Of a stretch of 64,000 bases of DNA, positions 51,009-62,025 are shown piece by piece; position 1 is the stretch's first letter; every line of letters starts with the position of its first letter. A model generated the notes under the pieces. That model did no database searches. It saw only the letters and a program-made list of their open reading frames with translations, and had not been told where the DNA came from. The stretch spans positions 1,560,001 to 1,624,000 of the forward strand of contig NZ_CP034015.1 in the NCBI RefSeq assembly GCF_003855395.1. The letters run 5' to 3'. Source of the stretch: Shewanella livingstonensis. Its GTDB lineage: Bacteria > Pseudomonadota > Gammaproteobacteria > Enterobacterales > Shewanellaceae. The translations under genes were made by a program, and so were the position numbers.

Positions 51009-51980
51009 ATGAGCCGCAAAAATAATACTGCTTCAGCAGAATGTCTTGTCGATCTAGCTAAACAACCACCAGAAGTTGCAACCGATCGTCGTGATTTGGT
51101 GCAACAACTCGATATTGAAGAAAAAGTCCAAGATGACTTACAGAAAAATTTAGACGCTACTCAATTATATTTAGGTGAAATAGGTTTTTCTCCGCTATTA
51201 ACAGCTGAGGAAGAAGTGTTTTTTTCACGTAAATCCCTCAAAGGCTGTGAAAAATCTCGCAACCGCATGATAGAAAGTAACCTCCGCCTTGTGGTTAAAA
51301 TTTCCAGAAGATATAACAATCGTGGCTTAGCCTTACTCGATCTTATCGAAGAAGGTAATTTAGGCTTAATAAGAGCGGTCGAAAAATTTGATCCTGAACG
51401 TGGTTTTCGTTTTTCTACCTATGCAACATGGTGGATTAGACAAACTATTGAACGAGCGATCATGAACCAGACTCGGACTATCCGTTTGCCGATCCATGTT
51501 GTTAAAGAATTAAATGTGTACTTACGTACAGCAAGGCAACTTGCGCAAAAACTTGATCATGAACCTACCGCAGAAGAAATCGCCGCAAAGTTAGATGTAT
51601 CGACTGGTGATGTTAGTCGGATGTTGAAACTAAACGAAAGAATCACCTCGGTAGACTCACCTCTCAGTGGTGATAATGAGACGGCATTATTAGATGTTAT
51701 TGCTGATGATGATTCTGTTGGTCCTGACTATCGTGTGCAAAATGAAGATTTATCTACTTCGATTGTTGGATGGTTAAATGAGCTTAATACTAAGCAGCGT
51801 GAAGTACTGGCGAGACGTTTTGGTCTACTCGGATATGAACCTTCAACATTAGAAAATGTCGGTGCCGAAATAGGGTTAACGCGTGAACGAGTTCGTCAAA
51901 TTCAAGTTGAAGCGCTTAAACGTTTAAAAGATCTGTTGGGAGCACAAGGGCTTTCAGTTGAAGCATTATTCAGAGATTAA
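51009..51980 (+). CDS. rpoS: RpoS, stationary-phase sigma factor
   Basis: 323 residues (E. coli 330). Region 1.2/2 with [18 protein letters not shown] and ARKSLKG-like [18 protein letters not shown]; region 2.4 [18 protein letters not shown]; region 3 and region 4.2 [17 protein letters not shown]. Start ATG 51009 after GGGAGAGC. It directs general-stress transcription and is regulated post-transcriptionally in relatives. Followed by a hairpin at 52303 and convergent to mutS. Confidence 0.97.
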   Translation: MSRKNNTASAECLVDLAKQPPEVATDRRDLVQQLDIEEKVQDDLQKNLDATQLYLGEIGFSPLLTAEEEVFFSRKSLKGCEKSRNRMIESNLRLVVKISRRYNNRGLALLDLIEEGNLGLIRAVEKFDPERGFRFSTYATWWIRQTIERAIMNQTRTIRLPIHVVKELNVYLRTARQLAQKLDHEPTAEEIAAKLDVSTGDVSRMLKLNERITSVDSPLSGDNETALLDVIADDDSVGPDYRVQNEDLSTSIVGWLNELNTKQREVLARRFGLLGYEPSTLENVGAEIGLTRERVRQIQVEALKRLKDLLGAQGLSVEALFRD

Positions 51981-52368
51981 TGGATAGTGAAAGCTTATTA
52001 TCGATATTCGGGTCAAAGCCTATATGAGTAGTATTTTTGGCTCATGCACTTAGGTTTATCCCGCCAATCGATATCAATGGTAAATGCTATACAATTAAGC
52101 AATATAGAGGTGAACGAAGCAGGTTTAAGCTTAATCATTTGTTCAATTTAACGTAATTATCATCATTTTCGATACTAGTCGATTTTTTGACTCTATCTCA
52201 TTGCTCTAGCATATTTTAACCTATCAAACCTATCATCTTCAACCTATTGTCGAACCTGGCTATCGTTATCGCAGTACTTTCTTTTTTGAGTGGATAGTGG
52301 AATGGAAGTCTTAACAGACTTCCACCGTTTATTATTTTAATTTAAACGTAAACACTATTTAGCTATGG
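51981..52368. other. rpoS-mutS convergent intergenic region
   Basis: About 390 bp without a gene. The only clear element is the hairpin at 52303-52324. The rest is AT-rich without an ORF or recognisable RNA. Confidence 0.5.
52303..52324. terminator. Hairpin between convergent rpoS and mutS
   Basis: Stem TGGAAGTCT/AGACTTCCA around TAAC, followed by a loose T-rich stretch (CCGTTTATTATTTT). It may serve rpoS, mutS or both; the lack of a clean U-run lowers certainty. Confidence 0.55.
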
Positions 52369-54951
52369 TTAGCTTACGTTATTTAAGCGCTTCAACTCAT
52401 ATAAATAATCTAAAGCCTGTTTGGGCGTCAAATCATCTGGGTTAATTTGTGCTAACTTTTCTAATGCCTTTGAAGGTTCTGGTATTGGGGGTAATAAATT
52501 CATGCTCACCTGGGTTGTATTCTGTGGTGATAAACTCATGTCTCTATTTTCAAGTTGATGCAGTTTTTGTTTTGCCGCTTTAATCACTTGCGCTGGTACT
52601 CCGGCGAGCGCCGCTACTTGTAAACCATAACTTTTACTTGCTGCACCGTCTTGAACTGAATGCATAAAAGCAATGGTGTCGTCGTGCTCTATGGCATCTA
52701 AGCGAACATTAATCACTGACGATAACAGTTCTGGCAGTTGGGTAAGCTCAAAATAATGAGTGGCAAATAATGTCAGTGCACTAAGGTTTTTTGCAAGATA
52801 TTCTGCTGCAGACCAAGCTAGTGATAAGCCATCATAGGTTGAGGTGCCACGGCCTATTTCATCCATCAGCACTAAGCTGTTTGCCGTTGCGTTATGTAAA
52901 ATATTGGCCGTTTCGGTCATTTCAACCATGAAGGTTGAGCGACCTGAAGCTAAATCATCTGATGCACCAATACGAGTGAATATTCTGTCTATTTCACCTA
53001 TTCGAGCAGAGTCCGCTGGAACAAAGCAGCCAATGTGCGCCATCAATGTTATCAGTGCCACTTGACGCATATAGGTTGATTTACCGCCCATATTGGGACC
53101 CGTTACAATTAGCATTTGGCGTTTTGGGGTTAACTCGACCGGATTAGCAATAAATGCTGCTTGGCTGACACGCTCAACAACAGGATGACGACCAGCCTTA
53201 ATATGAATACCAATATCATGGGTCATTTGTGGGCATTGATAATTAAATGTTTCTGCACGCTCAGCAAAATTGCTCAATATATCTAATTCAGCAGCGGCAC
53301 TAGCAAACTGTTGTAACTCTTGTAATTTTGGCAATAACAGGTCAAATAATTGTTCCCAAAGTTGCTTTTCAAGTGCAAGAGCTTTGCCCTGACTTGAGAG
53401 TACTTTTTCTTCGTATTCTTTCAACTCTGGGGTGATATAACGCTCAGTTCCTTTAAGCGTTTGTCGGCGTTGATAGCTCAATGGCACTCTATCAGCCTGT
53501 AAACGGCTTACTTCAATATAATAACCATGGACGCGGTTATAACCCACTTTTAAGGTATTAATCCCTGTTTGTTGTTTCTCGCGAGCTTCAAGTTCAACCA
53601 AATAATCGCTCGCGCCTTCGCTCAATTTACGCCATTCATCTAACTCATTATTATAGCCTGTACGGATAACACCGCCATCACGAATTAATACTGGTGGGTT
53701 ATCGACAATAGCGCGATCGAGTAAATCGTGTTGCTCTGGAAACTCACCTAATAATTGAACCAATGCCGTTAATCGAGGTTGCTGGCATATCGCTAATGTT
53801 TGCTTAATTTCTGGTAAAAGTGTCAGCGCTTGCTTTAAACGTGAAAAGTCTCGAGGTCTGGCACTGCGTAGTGATAACCGCGCCATAATACGTTCAATAT
53901 CGCCCAAGCTTTTGAGCTGTTCATGCAGGGGTTGATATATATTTTGCTCAATTAATTCGCTAACCGCGCTATGACGGTATTGAATCGTTTGTCTATTGCG
54001 AAGTGGCTCGTGGATCCAGCGTTGTAACATGCGGCTACCCATAGGGGTAGCGGTATTATCCAGCACCCACGACAGGGTATTTTCTCGTCCACCGGACAAG
54101 TTTTGAGTTAGCTCTAAGTTGCGTCGAGTCGCGGCATCTAAAATAATAGATTCAGATTGATTAAAACGCACAATCGAATTGATATGAGGCAATGCCATCT
54201 TTTGAGTATCTTTTACATACTGCATTAAACAACCGGCAGCTTGTAATGCTAAGCGTGCATCACTAATACCAAAGCCATGTAAATCTTTGGTACCAAATTG
54301 ACTTAGCAATAAACTTACACAAGTATCGTAGTCAAACTCCCACTCAGGACGACGACGAATACCTTTCATTTTATTGATTAATAACATGTCAGAAAAATCT
54401 TCACTATAAAGTAATTCGACAGGATTTGTGCGTTGTAATTCAGCTTCCAAAGCTTCTCGAGTAGGCAATTCCGCCACCACAAAACGGCCTGATGAAATAT
54501 CTAAGGTAGCGTAACCAAAACCGTTTTTACCTTGATAGAGCGCTGCCAGCAAATTGTCTTGTTTTTCTTGCAGTAGCGCTTCATCGGTTAAAGTGCCAGG
54601 TGTAACAATGCGTACCACTTGACGCTCAACTGGACCTTTTGATGTGGCAGGATCACCAATTTGTTCACAAATGGCCACAGACTGACCAATATTAACAAGT
54701 TTTGCTAAATAACCTTCAACAGCATGATAGGGAATACCTGCCATGGGGATAGGATCACCACCACTTTTTCCGCGGGCTGTAAGCGAAATACCTAGCATTT
54801 CAGAAGCGCGTTTAGCGTCATCGTAAAATAGTTCATAGAAATCACCCATTCGATAAAACAATAACATATCAGGATGGGCGGCTTTTAAGCCCAAATATTG
54901 ACGCATCATTGGGGTGTGTTTTTCTAAATCGCTGGTATCAATCACTGTCAT
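52369..54951 (-). CDS. mutS: MutS, DNA mismatch-recognition ATPase
   Basis: 860 residues from ATG 54951; an in-frame TTG at 54975 would add 8 residues without a ribosome site. N-terminal mismatch-binding domain with the Phe-x-Glu motif in [13 protein letters not shown] (about 35-47), connector and clamp, then ATPase: Walker [17 protein letters not shown] (about 610-625), [14 protein letters not shown], and [16 protein letters not shown]. The C-terminal region ends in the family tail. It is convergent to rpoS and divergent from recA by about 285 bp. No pncC/cinA is seen between mutS and recA. Confidence 0.97.
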   Translation of the reverse strand: MTVIDTSDLEKHTPMMRQYLGLKAAHPDMLLFYRMGDFYELFYDDAKRASEMLGISLTARGKSGGDPIPMAGIPYHAVEGYLAKLVNIGQSVAICEQIGDPATSKGPVERQVVRIVTPGTLTDEALLQEKQDNLLAALYQGKNGFGYATLDISSGRFVVAELPTREALEAELQRTNPVELLYSEDFSDMLLINKMKGIRRRPEWEFDYDTCVSLLLSQFGTKDLHGFGISDARLALQAAGCLMQYVKDTQKMALPHINSIVRFNQSESIILDAATRRNLELTQNLSGGRENTLSWVLDNTATPMGSRMLQRWIHEPLRNRQTIQYRHSAVSELIEQNIYQPLHEQLKSLGDIERIMARLSLRSARPRDFSRLKQALTLLPEIKQTLAICQQPRLTALVQLLGEFPEQHDLLDRAIVDNPPVLIRDGGVIRTGYNNELDEWRKLSEGASDYLVELEAREKQQTGINTLKVGYNRVHGYYIEVSRLQADRVPLSYQRRQTLKGTERYITPELKEYEEKVLSSQGKALALEKQLWEQLFDLLLPKLQELQQFASAAAELDILSNFAERAETFNYQCPQMTHDIGIHIKAGRHPVVERVSQAAFIANPVELTPKRQMLIVTGPNMGGKSTYMRQVALITLMAHIGCFVPADSARIGEIDRIFTRIGASDDLASGRSTFMVEMTETANILHNATANSLVLMDEIGRGTSTYDGLSLAWSAAEYLAKNLSALTLFATHYFELTQLPELLSSVINVRLDAIEHDDTIAFMHSVQDGAASKSYGLQVAALAGVPAQVIKAAKQKLHQLENRDMSLSPQNTTQVSMNLLPPIPEPSKALEKLAQINPDDLTPKQALDYLYELKRLNNVS

Positions 54952-55119
54952 TATGAACACTTCACTATTAATCAATCTTAGGGCGTAAATCTTATGGGGC
55001 CAATCTTAACAATATTTGCCCTCAGGGTATAAATAGATTCATACAAAAAAATTTACGAGAATCAAATATTGATATAAAAAGGCAATTCTCAAAGGTTTAA
55101 AAAAAATTGCGCTCAGCAC

Positions 55120-55147
55120 TTGATACTGTATGACTATACAGTATACT
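55120..55147 (+). promoter_or_regulatory. recA promoter with LexA operator in the spacer
   Basis: TTGATA (55120-55125), a 16-bp spacer that is exactly the LexA box CTGTATGACTATACAG (55126-55141), and TATACT (55142-55147). This is the same layout as the E. coli recA promoter, so LexA repression and SOS induction are expected. The recA ATG is about 90 bp downstream. Confidence 0.95.
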
Positions 55148-55236
55148 GATGGACATAATGAAATGGTTTAGATCATTTCACCTAAGTCAAAATAGCATTT
55201 TACTAAACGTATTGAATGCCTTAAGAGGGTTTTATA

Positions 55237-56301
55237 ATGAAGGTTGATCCAAACAAAGAGAAAGCGCTAGCCGCCGTTTTAAGCCAAATTGAAAAGCAAT
55301 TTGGTAAAGGCTCAATTATGAAGTTGGGCGAAGATCGCACAATGGATGTTGAAACTATCTCTACCGGTTCGCTTTCATTGGATATCGCACTGGGTGCCGG
55401 CGGTTTACCAATGGGACGTATCGTTGAAATTTACGGACCAGAGTCATCAGGTAAAACCACATTAACTCTTGAAGTGATTGCCGCAGCGCAACGCGAAGGT
55501 AAAACCTGTGCGTTTATTGATGCTGAGCATGCTCTTGACCCTATTTATGCCAAAAAGCTTGGCGTGGATATTGATAACTTACTTTGTTCGCAACCAGACA
55601 CTGGTGAGCAAGCATTAGAAATTTGCGATGCGTTAACCCGCTCTGGTGCTGTAGACGTTATTGTTGTCGATTCTGTTGCAGCGTTAACGCCAAAAGCTGA
55701 AATTGAAGGTGAGATTGGCGATTCGCATATGGGCCTAGCTGCTCGTATGATGAGCCAGGCGATGCGTAAACTTGCTGGTAACCTTAAGCAATCTAATACT
55801 CTGCTTATTTTTATTAACCAAATTCGTATGAAAATTGGTGTGATGTTTGGTAGCCCTGAAACGACTACAGGTGGTAATGCACTCAAGTTTTACGCTTCAG
55901 TTCGTTTAGATATTCGTCGTACCGGTGCTATTAAAGACGGCGATGAAGTTATCGGTAATGAAACCCGCGTTAAAGTGGTTAAAAACAAAATTGCTGCTCC
56001 ATTTAAGCAAGCTGAATTCCAAATCCTTTACGGACAAGGTATTAATCGTACTGGTGAATTAGTCGATTTAGGTGTTGCGCACAAGCTGGTTGATAAAGCG
56101 GGTGCTTGGTATAGCTACAAAGGCGAGAAGATTGGTCAAGGCCGTGCGAATGCAGGTAAATTCCTTACTGAAAACCCAGCAATTGCCAGTGAGATTAATA
56201 CTACTTTACGTACTATGTTATTGAATGGTGGTGCTAACGCATCAGATTCAAAATCAGAAAGTGAAGATAATATTGATCTTGAAACCGGCGAAGTTTTCTA
56301 A
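55237..56301 (+). CDS. recA: RecA recombinase
   Basis: 354 residues. Walker [11 protein letters not shown] (about 67-76), [13 protein letters not shown] (Walker B), L1/L2 loops with [14 protein letters not shown] and [17 protein letters not shown], and an acidic C-tail ([15 protein letters not shown]). It forms filaments on single-stranded DNA for recombination and stimulates LexA cleavage. A ribosome site (AGAGGG) precedes ATG 55237. Followed by a terminator but, unusually, not by recX. Confidence 0.98.
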   Translation: MKVDPNKEKALAAVLSQIEKQFGKGSIMKLGEDRTMDVETISTGSLSLDIALGAGGLPMGRIVEIYGPESSGKTTLTLEVIAAAQREGKTCAFIDAEHALDPIYAKKLGVDIDNLLCSQPDTGEQALEICDALTRSGAVDVIVVDSVAALTPKAEIEGEIGDSHMGLAARMMSQAMRKLAGNLKQSNTLLIFINQIRMKIGVMFGSPETTTGGNALKFYASVRLDIRRTGAIKDGDEVIGNETRVKVVKNKIAAPFKQAEFQILYGQGINRTGELVDLGVAHKLVDKAGAWYSYKGEKIGQGRANAGKFLTENPAIASEINTTLRTMLLNGGANASDSKSESEDNIDLETGEVF

Positions 56302-56892
56302 ACCCGTCAATAAAATCAATCGCGGTAGTGCACCTTGCACACCGCGATTTTTTTCGTTAAAAAATAAAGCATTAGCTATCATTAAACGGCTTTTATAATG
56401 CCATGTCCTATAAAAATTAGATTGTGGATTTCATCAAGCTGTAGAAATGATTGCTTTTGAAGTGGTCATGGTTGACATAATTACGGCAACTAATAATTTT
56501 AATTAACGAATTTATTGATATCGACATATTCATAAAAACCTTAACAATATGCAATTAAATTGGCCCTAGCGGAAACGGTTTTAAGCAAAGGCATCATTAC
56601 AGTGATGATTGATAGCCGCAGCATAGATTTTTGATATGGCTAAACATAACCCCGCTCAAAAGAATCGTTACTCAAGAATGCTATCTTCAAAGACCTCCAT
56701 TAAAACAACGGTACTTCGCTCGCTATATCATTCGTTTTGGTGCAATTAACCTCTTAAGCTATCGAATTTAACTGAGATGATAATCGACTGACTCGCCTCG
56801 CTTCTTTCGACAAATTCAGTATATAATGCCTACATTTACTGGCTTGCATGCCAAGCTCGTTACTTTTGTATTTTCTCTATTCAGGGCCATTT
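56302..56892. other. recA-alaS intergenic region, no recX found
   Basis: About 590 bp with the recA terminator near its start and a -10-like TATAAT at 56822-56827 upstream of alaS. All frames are interrupted by frequent stop codons, and I see no fragment of RecX. Confidence 0.6.
56318..56354 (+). terminator. Terminator after recA
   Basis: Two-part stem: AATCGCGGT/ACCGCGATT outside and a GTGCA/TGCAC inner stem, then a T-run. It begins 17 bp after the recA stop. Confidence 0.85.
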
Positions 56893-59517
56893 ATGTTTCA
56901 GACTACAGCAGAGTTAAGAAGTGCATTTTTAAAGTACTTTGAAGATAACGGACATCAGGTTGTTGATAGCAGCTCGCTCGTTCCCACTAACGACCCAACA
57001 CTGTTATTTACCAATGCGGGTATGAACCAGTTTAAAGATGTGTTCCTCGGTATGGATAAGCGTAATTATAGCCGAGCCACAACATCACAACGTTGTGTTC
57101 GTGCTGGTGGTAAACATAACGATTTAGATAATGTAGGTTATACGGCTCGTCACCATACTTTTTTTGAAATGTTAGGTAACTTCAGTTTTGGCGATTACTT
57201 CAAAGAAGATGCCATTCGTTTCGCTTGGACCTTTTTAACTGAAACCCTCAAACTGCCAAAAGATCGCTTATGTGTCACTATTTATGAAACAGACGACGAA
57301 GCATATGATCTTTGGACTCAAAAAATCGGTGTTGCGCCAGAGAATATGATCCGTATTGGCGATAACAAAGGTGGACCGTTTGCGTCAGATAACTTCTGGC
57401 AGATGGGCGATACTGGACCTTGTGGTCCGTGTAGTGAAATTTTCTATGATCATGGTGATCATATTTGGGGTGGACGTCCTGGTACGCCTGAAGAAGATGG
57501 CGACCGCTTTATTGAAATTTGGAATATTGTATTTATGCAATATAACCGTCAAGCAGACGGTGAAATGTTGCCATTACCAAAACCTTCTGTTGATACCGGT
57601 ATGGGTATTGAGCGCATTGCAGCGATTATGCAAGGCGTGCATTCAAACTACGAAATCGATATCTTTAAACAGCTAATAGCCAAAACGGCTGAAATTATAG
57701 GTGTCAGTGATTTAGAAAATAAATCTCTGCGTGTTATTGCTGATCATATACGTTCTTGTGCATTTTTAATTGCCGATGGTGTTATGCCATCAAATGAAGG
57801 TCGTGGTTATGTGTTGCGTCGTATTATTCGTCGAGCGGTTCGTCATGGTAATAAACTTGGTGCCACTGATGCATTTTTCTATAAATTAGTACCAACACTT
57901 ATTAGTGTAATGGGTGATGCTGCCAATGGTTTAAAGCAAACTCAAGCCATTGTTGAAAAAGCCTTAAAAGCAGAAGAAGAGCAGTTTGCCCGTACGCTTG
58001 AGCGCGGCCTAGTCATTTTAGATGGTGCTCTATCTGCATTAAAAGGTGACGTTTTAGATGGTGATACTGCATTTAAACTGTATGACACTTATGGCTTTCC
58101 TGTCGATTTAACTGCTGATGTTTGTCGTGAACGCAACATTAATGTTGATGAAGCGGGTTTTGAAGTTGCAATGGCTGAGCAACGAAGTCGCGCACAAGCT
58201 GCGGGTAACTTTGGTGCAGATTATAATAACCATTTAATTATTGATGCCGAAACTTCATTCAGTGGTTATACCGAGCTAACAGGGCAGCCGAACGTAGTAG
58301 GTTTATATGTCGACGGTAAAGCCGTTGATGCTGTAATTGTGGGTCAGGATGCTGTTGTTGTACTCGATAACACTCCATTTTATGCCGAGTCTGGTGGACA
58401 GATTGGTGATAAAGGCCAATTAACAACTGATGGCGTAGAATTTAACGTTACTGATACGCAAAAGTTTGGTTCTGCTACCGGCCACCAAGGTAAATTAATT
58501 CAAGGCAAACTCGTTGTAGGCCAGCAATTAACTGCGCAGGTGGATAAAGAATTGCGTCACCGTACTCAGTTAAATCATTCGGTGACTCACTTATTGCATG
58601 CAGCATTACGCCAAGTATTAGGATCACATGTGTCTCAAAAAGGCTCATTAGTAAATCCCGAACGTTTGCGTTTTGATTTTGCTCACTTTGAAGCCGTTAA
58701 ACCATCAGAATTGAAAGCCGTAGAAGATTTAGTCAATACTCAAATTCGTCGTAACCATGAGCTTTGCACGACAGAAATGGCTATTGATGAAGCCAAAGAA
58801 AAAGGTGCAATGGCATTATTTGGTGAGAAATACGATGACCAAGTGCGTGTGGTTACCATGGGTGATTTCTCTATCGAACTGTGTGGTGGTACTCACGTTG
58901 GCCGTACTGGCGATATTGGGTTATTTAAAATCACTTCTGAGGGTGGCATTGCTGCAGGCGTTCGTCGTATTGAAGCCGTTACCGGTATTGCTGCTATGGC
59001 TTATATTGCCGAGCAACAAGCGGTGTTAGACGAAGCAGCGCAATTACTTAAATCAGACAGTGCTTCTGTAGTGGCTAAATTAAAAGCTCAGTTAGATAAA
59101 GTGAAACAGTTAGAGAAAGATTTGTCTCAGTTAAAAGATAAGTTAGCTGCAGCAGCTAGTGCTGATATGGCCGGCGATGCAGTGGAAATCAATGGTGTTA
59201 AACTTTTAGTTAAACAGCTTGACGGTATTGATCCTGGTTCATTACGTGGTTTGCAAGACGAACTGAAGCAAAAGCTTAAATCTGCCATTATTGTGTTAGG
59301 CACAGCTAAAGATGGCAAAGTTAATTTAATTGTTGGTGTCAGTAATGATTTAACTAAAAAGATTAAAGCCGGTGAGTTGGTGGCAATGGTTGCACAGCAG
59401 GTTGGTGGTAAAGGCGGTGGGCGTCCCGATATGGCTCAAGCAGGTGGTACTCAACCTGAGAATTTAGCGGCAGCATTAGCCCTAGTAGAACCTTGGGTAA
59501 ACGAACGTTTAAGCTAA
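56893..59517 (+). CDS. alaS: Alanyl-tRNA synthetase
   Basis: 874 residues from ATG 56893 ([21 protein letters not shown]), the family start and length (E. coli 876); the in-frame ATG at 56848 adds 15 unlike residues. Catalytic domain with the [21 protein letters not shown] motif (split), editing domain with zinc-binding HSVTHLLH (about 565-572) and the Cys-x3-His [10 protein letters not shown], and the C-Ala domain with [15 protein letters not shown] at the end. It charges tRNA-Ala. Confidence 0.98.
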   Translation: MFQTTAELRSAFLKYFEDNGHQVVDSSSLVPTNDPTLLFTNAGMNQFKDVFLGMDKRNYSRATTSQRCVRAGGKHNDLDNVGYTARHHTFFEMLGNFSFGDYFKEDAIRFAWTFLTETLKLPKDRLCVTIYETDDEAYDLWTQKIGVAPENMIRIGDNKGGPFASDNFWQMGDTGPCGPCSEIFYDHGDHIWGGRPGTPEEDGDRFIEIWNIVFMQYNRQADGEMLPLPKPSVDTGMGIERIAAIMQGVHSNYEIDIFKQLIAKTAEIIGVSDLENKSLRVIADHIRSCAFLIADGVMPSNEGRGYVLRRIIRRAVRHGNKLGATDAFFYKLVPTLISVMGDAANGLKQTQAIVEKALKAEEEQFARTLERGLVILDGALSALKGDVLDGDTAFKLYDTYGFPVDLTADVCRERNINVDEAGFEVAMAEQRSRAQAAGNFGADYNNHLIIDAETSFSGYTELTGQPNVVGLYVDGKAVDAVIVGQDAVVVLDNTPFYAESGGQIGDKGQLTTDGVEFNVTDTQKFGSATGHQGKLIQGKLVVGQQLTAQVDKELRHRTQLNHSVTHLLHAALRQVLGSHVSQKGSLVNPERLRFDFAHFEAVKPSELKAVEDLVNTQIRRNHELCTTEMAIDEAKEKGAMALFGEKYDDQVRVVTMGDFSIELCGGTHVGRTGDIGLFKITSEGGIAAGVRRIEAVTGIAAMAYIAEQQAVLDEAAQLLKSDSASVVAKLKAQLDKVKQLEKDLSQLKDKLAAAASADMAGDAVEINGVKLLVKQLDGIDPGSLRGLQDELKQKLKSAIIVLGTAKDGKVNLIVGVSNDLTKKIKAGELVAMVAQQVGGKGGGRPDMAQAGGTQPENLAAALALVEPWVNERLS

Positions 59518-59977
59518 TGAAATCTGTAGATTAGCGTTTTTTAATGGCAATTGAGTCATAAAGTCTATGATATGCGACTTTATGACTTGAGTGCTATGAG
59601 TAGATTTGGCATAGTGAACTAACTTGCTAACAGTAAAAGCGTTTAAAAGGGTTGTTAGCGTTGGACAATACTCATTTTTGTGCTCAAATGTAGTACTCTA
59701 TTTTGATACTTGTTTTTTCTATCCCTATCGTTTTTGTTATTAGTTTGCCGTATTGGATTGTTTAACAACCGAGTTGTGTCGTGAATATGATTAATTGACG
59801 GTCAACTCGTTTTAAAAGATGATTAATCATCAAATTTTGTGATTACCTAAGAGAATATGCTTTATAAACCGACGTATTCAGAAATTGATACTATGATTTT
59901 ATGTAAAGCAGACCTTATAATGAGCGCATATTACGGATAAAGCGTGTTATGCAGATTGAACTTAAAGGAGCAATCGA
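59518..59977. other. alaS-csrA intergenic region, no lysC found
   Basis: About 460 bp. It holds a 12-bp perfect stem (59554-59565 with 59576-59587; AGTCATAAAGTC/GACTTTATGACT) that lacks a U-run and a -10-like TATAAT (59916-59921) upstream of csrA. No protein gene is visible; Vibrio species carry an aspartokinase gene in this position. Confidence 0.6.
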
Positions 59978-60175
59978 ATGCTAATTTTGACTCGTCGTGT
60001 AGGCGAAACATTAATGATCGGTGACGAAGTCACAGTTACTGTATTAGGTGTTAAAGGTAATCAGGTACGTATTGGTGTTAATGCACCTAAAGAAGTGTCT
60101 GTTCATCGTGAAGAGATCTATCAACGTATTCAGTCTGAGAAGTCAGGTACCCCTTCTGAAGGCGGTAATTACTAA
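59978..60175 (+). CDS. csrA: CsrA, global RNA-binding regulator
   Basis: 65 residues: [33 protein letters not shown], with the RNA-binding Arg44 region and [16 protein letters not shown] present. It binds GGA motifs in mRNA leaders and is titrated by Csr small RNAs under BarA/UvrY control; barA lies at 34679. Strong AAGGAG ribosome site. Followed by a terminator and the tRNA cluster. Confidence 0.98.
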   Translation: MLILTRRVGETLMIGDEVTVTVLGVKGNQVRIGVNAPKEVSVHREEIYQRIQSEKSGTPSEGGNY

Positions 60176-60203
60176 TTTCGTCCAGATATATGGTCGATAT
60201 CAT

Positions 60204-60229
60204 AAAAGTCAGCATTTGCTGACTTTTTT
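60204..60229 (+). terminator. Terminator after csrA
   Basis: Stem AAAAGTCAGC/GCTGACTTTT, loop ATTT, then T-run, 28 bp after the csrA stop. Confidence 0.88.
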
Positions 60230-60556
60230 GTTTTCTGTACTTAAGAAAACTGTCGGTTTACTTTATACCAATCCTCACAAGGTAACGTTCCCGCAGTAAT
60301 AAAGGTTTACCTTCAGTTAGCTGGATGGCATTCATGTACTGATGCTGGGAAAGGGGGCAAAGATTCACTTTGTGAGTAACACAATGAACAAGTTTGCGTC
60401 GAGATTTGAGAACGTATTATTGTTTGTCCCATTTATTATCAGGAGCAGAACTTAAGGTCGTTATTAATTTAAAACGCCTGAAACTTTCAATTTAAGGTTA
60501 TTGCGGCAAAAGCTACCGTTTTACTTTTAAATGTATGCAACGCTTTAGCGTTTGTT

Positions 60557-60775
60557 TTAGAGGCCTCGCTGGGGTGATTCAAATGCTTGGTCAATCCGTT
60601 GTTTGCACTCATTGGGAAACATCGTAATCTTAGTTAATAGCTTTGGTACGCGTTTTTACTCGCGGTAAGTCTTATGAGCCTCTTTAGTGTTGATTTCAAT
60701 TTGAGCTTGTAAATAAGGTCGTATGGCGGAATGGATGACAATTGCTATCAAGCTTAACTTAGCGAGTAACCTTTC
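60557..60775 (-). pseudogene. Possible remnant of a degraded protein-coding gene
   Basis: On the minus strand one frame stays open for 73 codons with a single in-frame TAA at 60656-60658. It reads ERLLAKLSLIAIVIHSAIRP..., then IEINTKEAHKTYRE, the stop, and KRVPKLLTKITMFPNECK...FESPQRGL, ending in TAA. The sense text on both sides of the stop looks protein-like, with a natural end, but no family was recognised, no start is present, and chance cannot be excluded. Confidence 0.3.
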
Positions 60776-61296
60776 TCATGTTGATACCTAATGTTGATCC
60801 CTCGTGTTAATAACGTTTAATCCACTAACATGGTCGTCTTTGCATTGTGATGGTGGTTACATTGCGCAGCCGAGTATTATGTAAATGTAATATTTAAATG
60901 CTCTTATTTGCGATTGTGGTATCGCTTAGTATGGTGCGCAACTAAAGCTAGGTATCGACAAAATGTCTAATAGAATCTTCAGTTGTATAAAATTACTGCA
61001 AACTGCTACACAACTTATCTTCAAAAACTTATCTTCAGAAATTAATGGGCACTGGTTACTAATACGTCACCAGCCCTCGGCAATAAAATAAATAACTAGT
61101 TTTCTATGAAATAGGCGATCTATTTTTGCTTTTCTGATTTAGCTATCTCTTAACTCGAGCAGAGGTTAAGAGGATTAATACCGTTAATAGAAACCAATAT
61201 TCATAAAAAATAATACAGTTTTCATGACTATTTGAGTCTATTATCCCCAATGTGCTTAAAAACACTCCAAATGAAGTTAGGTTTCCTAAAAAGGGT

Positions 61297-61324
61297 TTGA
61301 CTTATTTTCATCAAACAGTAATAT
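61297..61324 (+). promoter_or_regulatory. Promoter of the tRNA cluster
   Basis: TTGACT (61297-61302), 16-bp spacer, TAATAT (61319-61324) and a GC-rich discriminator GTGCGCC, typical of stringently controlled stable-RNA promoters. The first tRNA begins 15 bases downstream. Confidence 0.75.
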
Positions 61325-61338
61325 GTGCGCCAAGAAAC

Positions 61339-61430
61339 GGAGAGGTGGCCGAGTGGCCGAAGGCGCTCCCCTGCTAAGGGAGTATGGGCTTTAAATCCCA
61401 TCGAGGGTTCGAATCCCTCCTTCTCCGCCA
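61339..61430 (+). tRNA. tRNA-Ser (anticodon GCT), copy 1
   Basis: 92 bases including encoded CCA. Acceptor GGAGAGG pairs with CTTCTCC (one G-U), long variable arm as in class II tRNA, anticodon GCT at 61373-61375, TTCGAAT T-loop. Reads AGC/AGU codons. Identical to copy 2 at 61746. Confidence 0.97.
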
Positions 61431-61452
61431 TTTCTTACAATAGATATACGAT

Positions 61453-61529
61453 GCGGATGTAGCTCAGCTGGATAGAGTACCTGGCTACGAACCAGGCGGT
61501 CGGAGGTTCGACTCCTCCCATCCGCACCA
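61453..61529 (+). tRNA. tRNA-Arg (anticodon ACG), acceptor-stem variant
   Basis: 77 bases including CCA, anticodon ACG at 61487-61489 (expected A-to-I editing to read CGU, CGC, CGA). Acceptor GCGGATG/CATCCGC differs from the other three Arg copies (GCGCGTG/CACGCGC) at pairs 4-69 and 5-68 with both sides changed, so pairing is kept. Confidence 0.97.
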
Positions 61530-61556
61530 TTATCTATTATAGTGTTAAACATGAAT

Positions 61557-61633
61557 GCGCGTGTAGCTCAGCTGGATAGAGTACCTGGCTACGAACCAGG
61601 CGGTCGGAGGTTCGACTCCTCCCACGCGCACCA
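61557..61633 (+). tRNA. tRNA-Arg (anticodon ACG), copy 2
   Basis: 77 bases with encoded CCA, acceptor GCGCGTG/CACGCGC. Identical to the copies at 61661 and 61911. Confidence 0.97.
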
Positions 61634-61660
61634 TTCATGTTTCACTAAAACCCAATTTAT

Positions 61661-61737
61661 GCGCGTGTAGCTCAGCTGGATAGAGTACCTGGCTACGAAC
61701 CAGGCGGTCGGAGGTTCGACTCCTCCCACGCGCACCA
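61661..61737 (+). tRNA. tRNA-Arg (anticodon ACG), copy 3
   Basis: 77 bases with encoded CCA, identical to copy 2; spaced 27 bases from it. Confidence 0.97.
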
Positions 61738-61745
61738 TATATTGC

Positions 61746-61837
61746 GGAGAGGTGGCCGAGTGGCCGAAGGCGCTCCCCTGCTAAGGGAGTATGGGCTTTA
61801 AATCCCATCGAGGGTTCGAATCCCTCCTTCTCCGCCA
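61746..61837 (+). tRNA. tRNA-Ser (anticodon GCT), copy 2
   Basis: 92 bases including CCA, identical to copy 1, just 8 bases after tRNA-Arg copy 3. The Arg-Ser adjacency suggests a duplicated block. Confidence 0.97.
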
Positions 61838-61910
61838 TTCATTAAGTATGGTTAGTTGTTTAAAATACTAACCATAGCGATACTTGTGAATGGCGTGTTG
61901 TAAAGATTTT

Positions 61911-61987
61911 GCGCGTGTAGCTCAGCTGGATAGAGTACCTGGCTACGAACCAGGCGGTCGGAGGTTCGACTCCTCCCACGCGCACCA
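61911..61987 (+). tRNA. tRNA-Arg (anticodon ACG), copy 4
   Basis: 77 bases with encoded CCA, identical to copies 2 and 3. It is the last tRNA of the cluster and is followed directly by a terminator. Confidence 0.97.
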
Positions 61988-61991
61988 TAAT

Positions 61992-62025
61992 AAAAAAGCC
62001 CTGCATTAATGCAGGGCTTTTTTTT
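61992..62025 (+). terminator. Terminator of the tRNA cluster
   Basis: Palindrome GCCCTGCATT/AATGCAGGGC flanked by A-run and T-run (TTTTTTTT), 4 bases after the last tRNA. Confidence 0.92.

Larger units (their letters stand above)
60230..61338. other. Gene-poor region before the tRNA cluster
   Basis: About 1.1 kb without an intact gene. It contains one possible decayed coding sequence (60557-60775) and a 23-codon ORF near 60384, neither convincing. Its right end is the tRNA promoter. Confidence 0.5.

Noticed and set aside
56302..56892. A hidden recX or other gene between recA and alaS
   Set aside because: Every frame is broken by stops within short distances and none of the fragments resembles RecX.
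61228..61431. ORF antisense to tRNA-Ser copy 1, peptide MAEKEGFEPSMGF...
   Set aside because: It is the reverse complement of the tRNA-Ser sequence read as protein; this peptide is a well-known database artefact. The same holds for the second copy at 61635-61838, which also runs through tRNA-Arg (GRSRTSDRL...).
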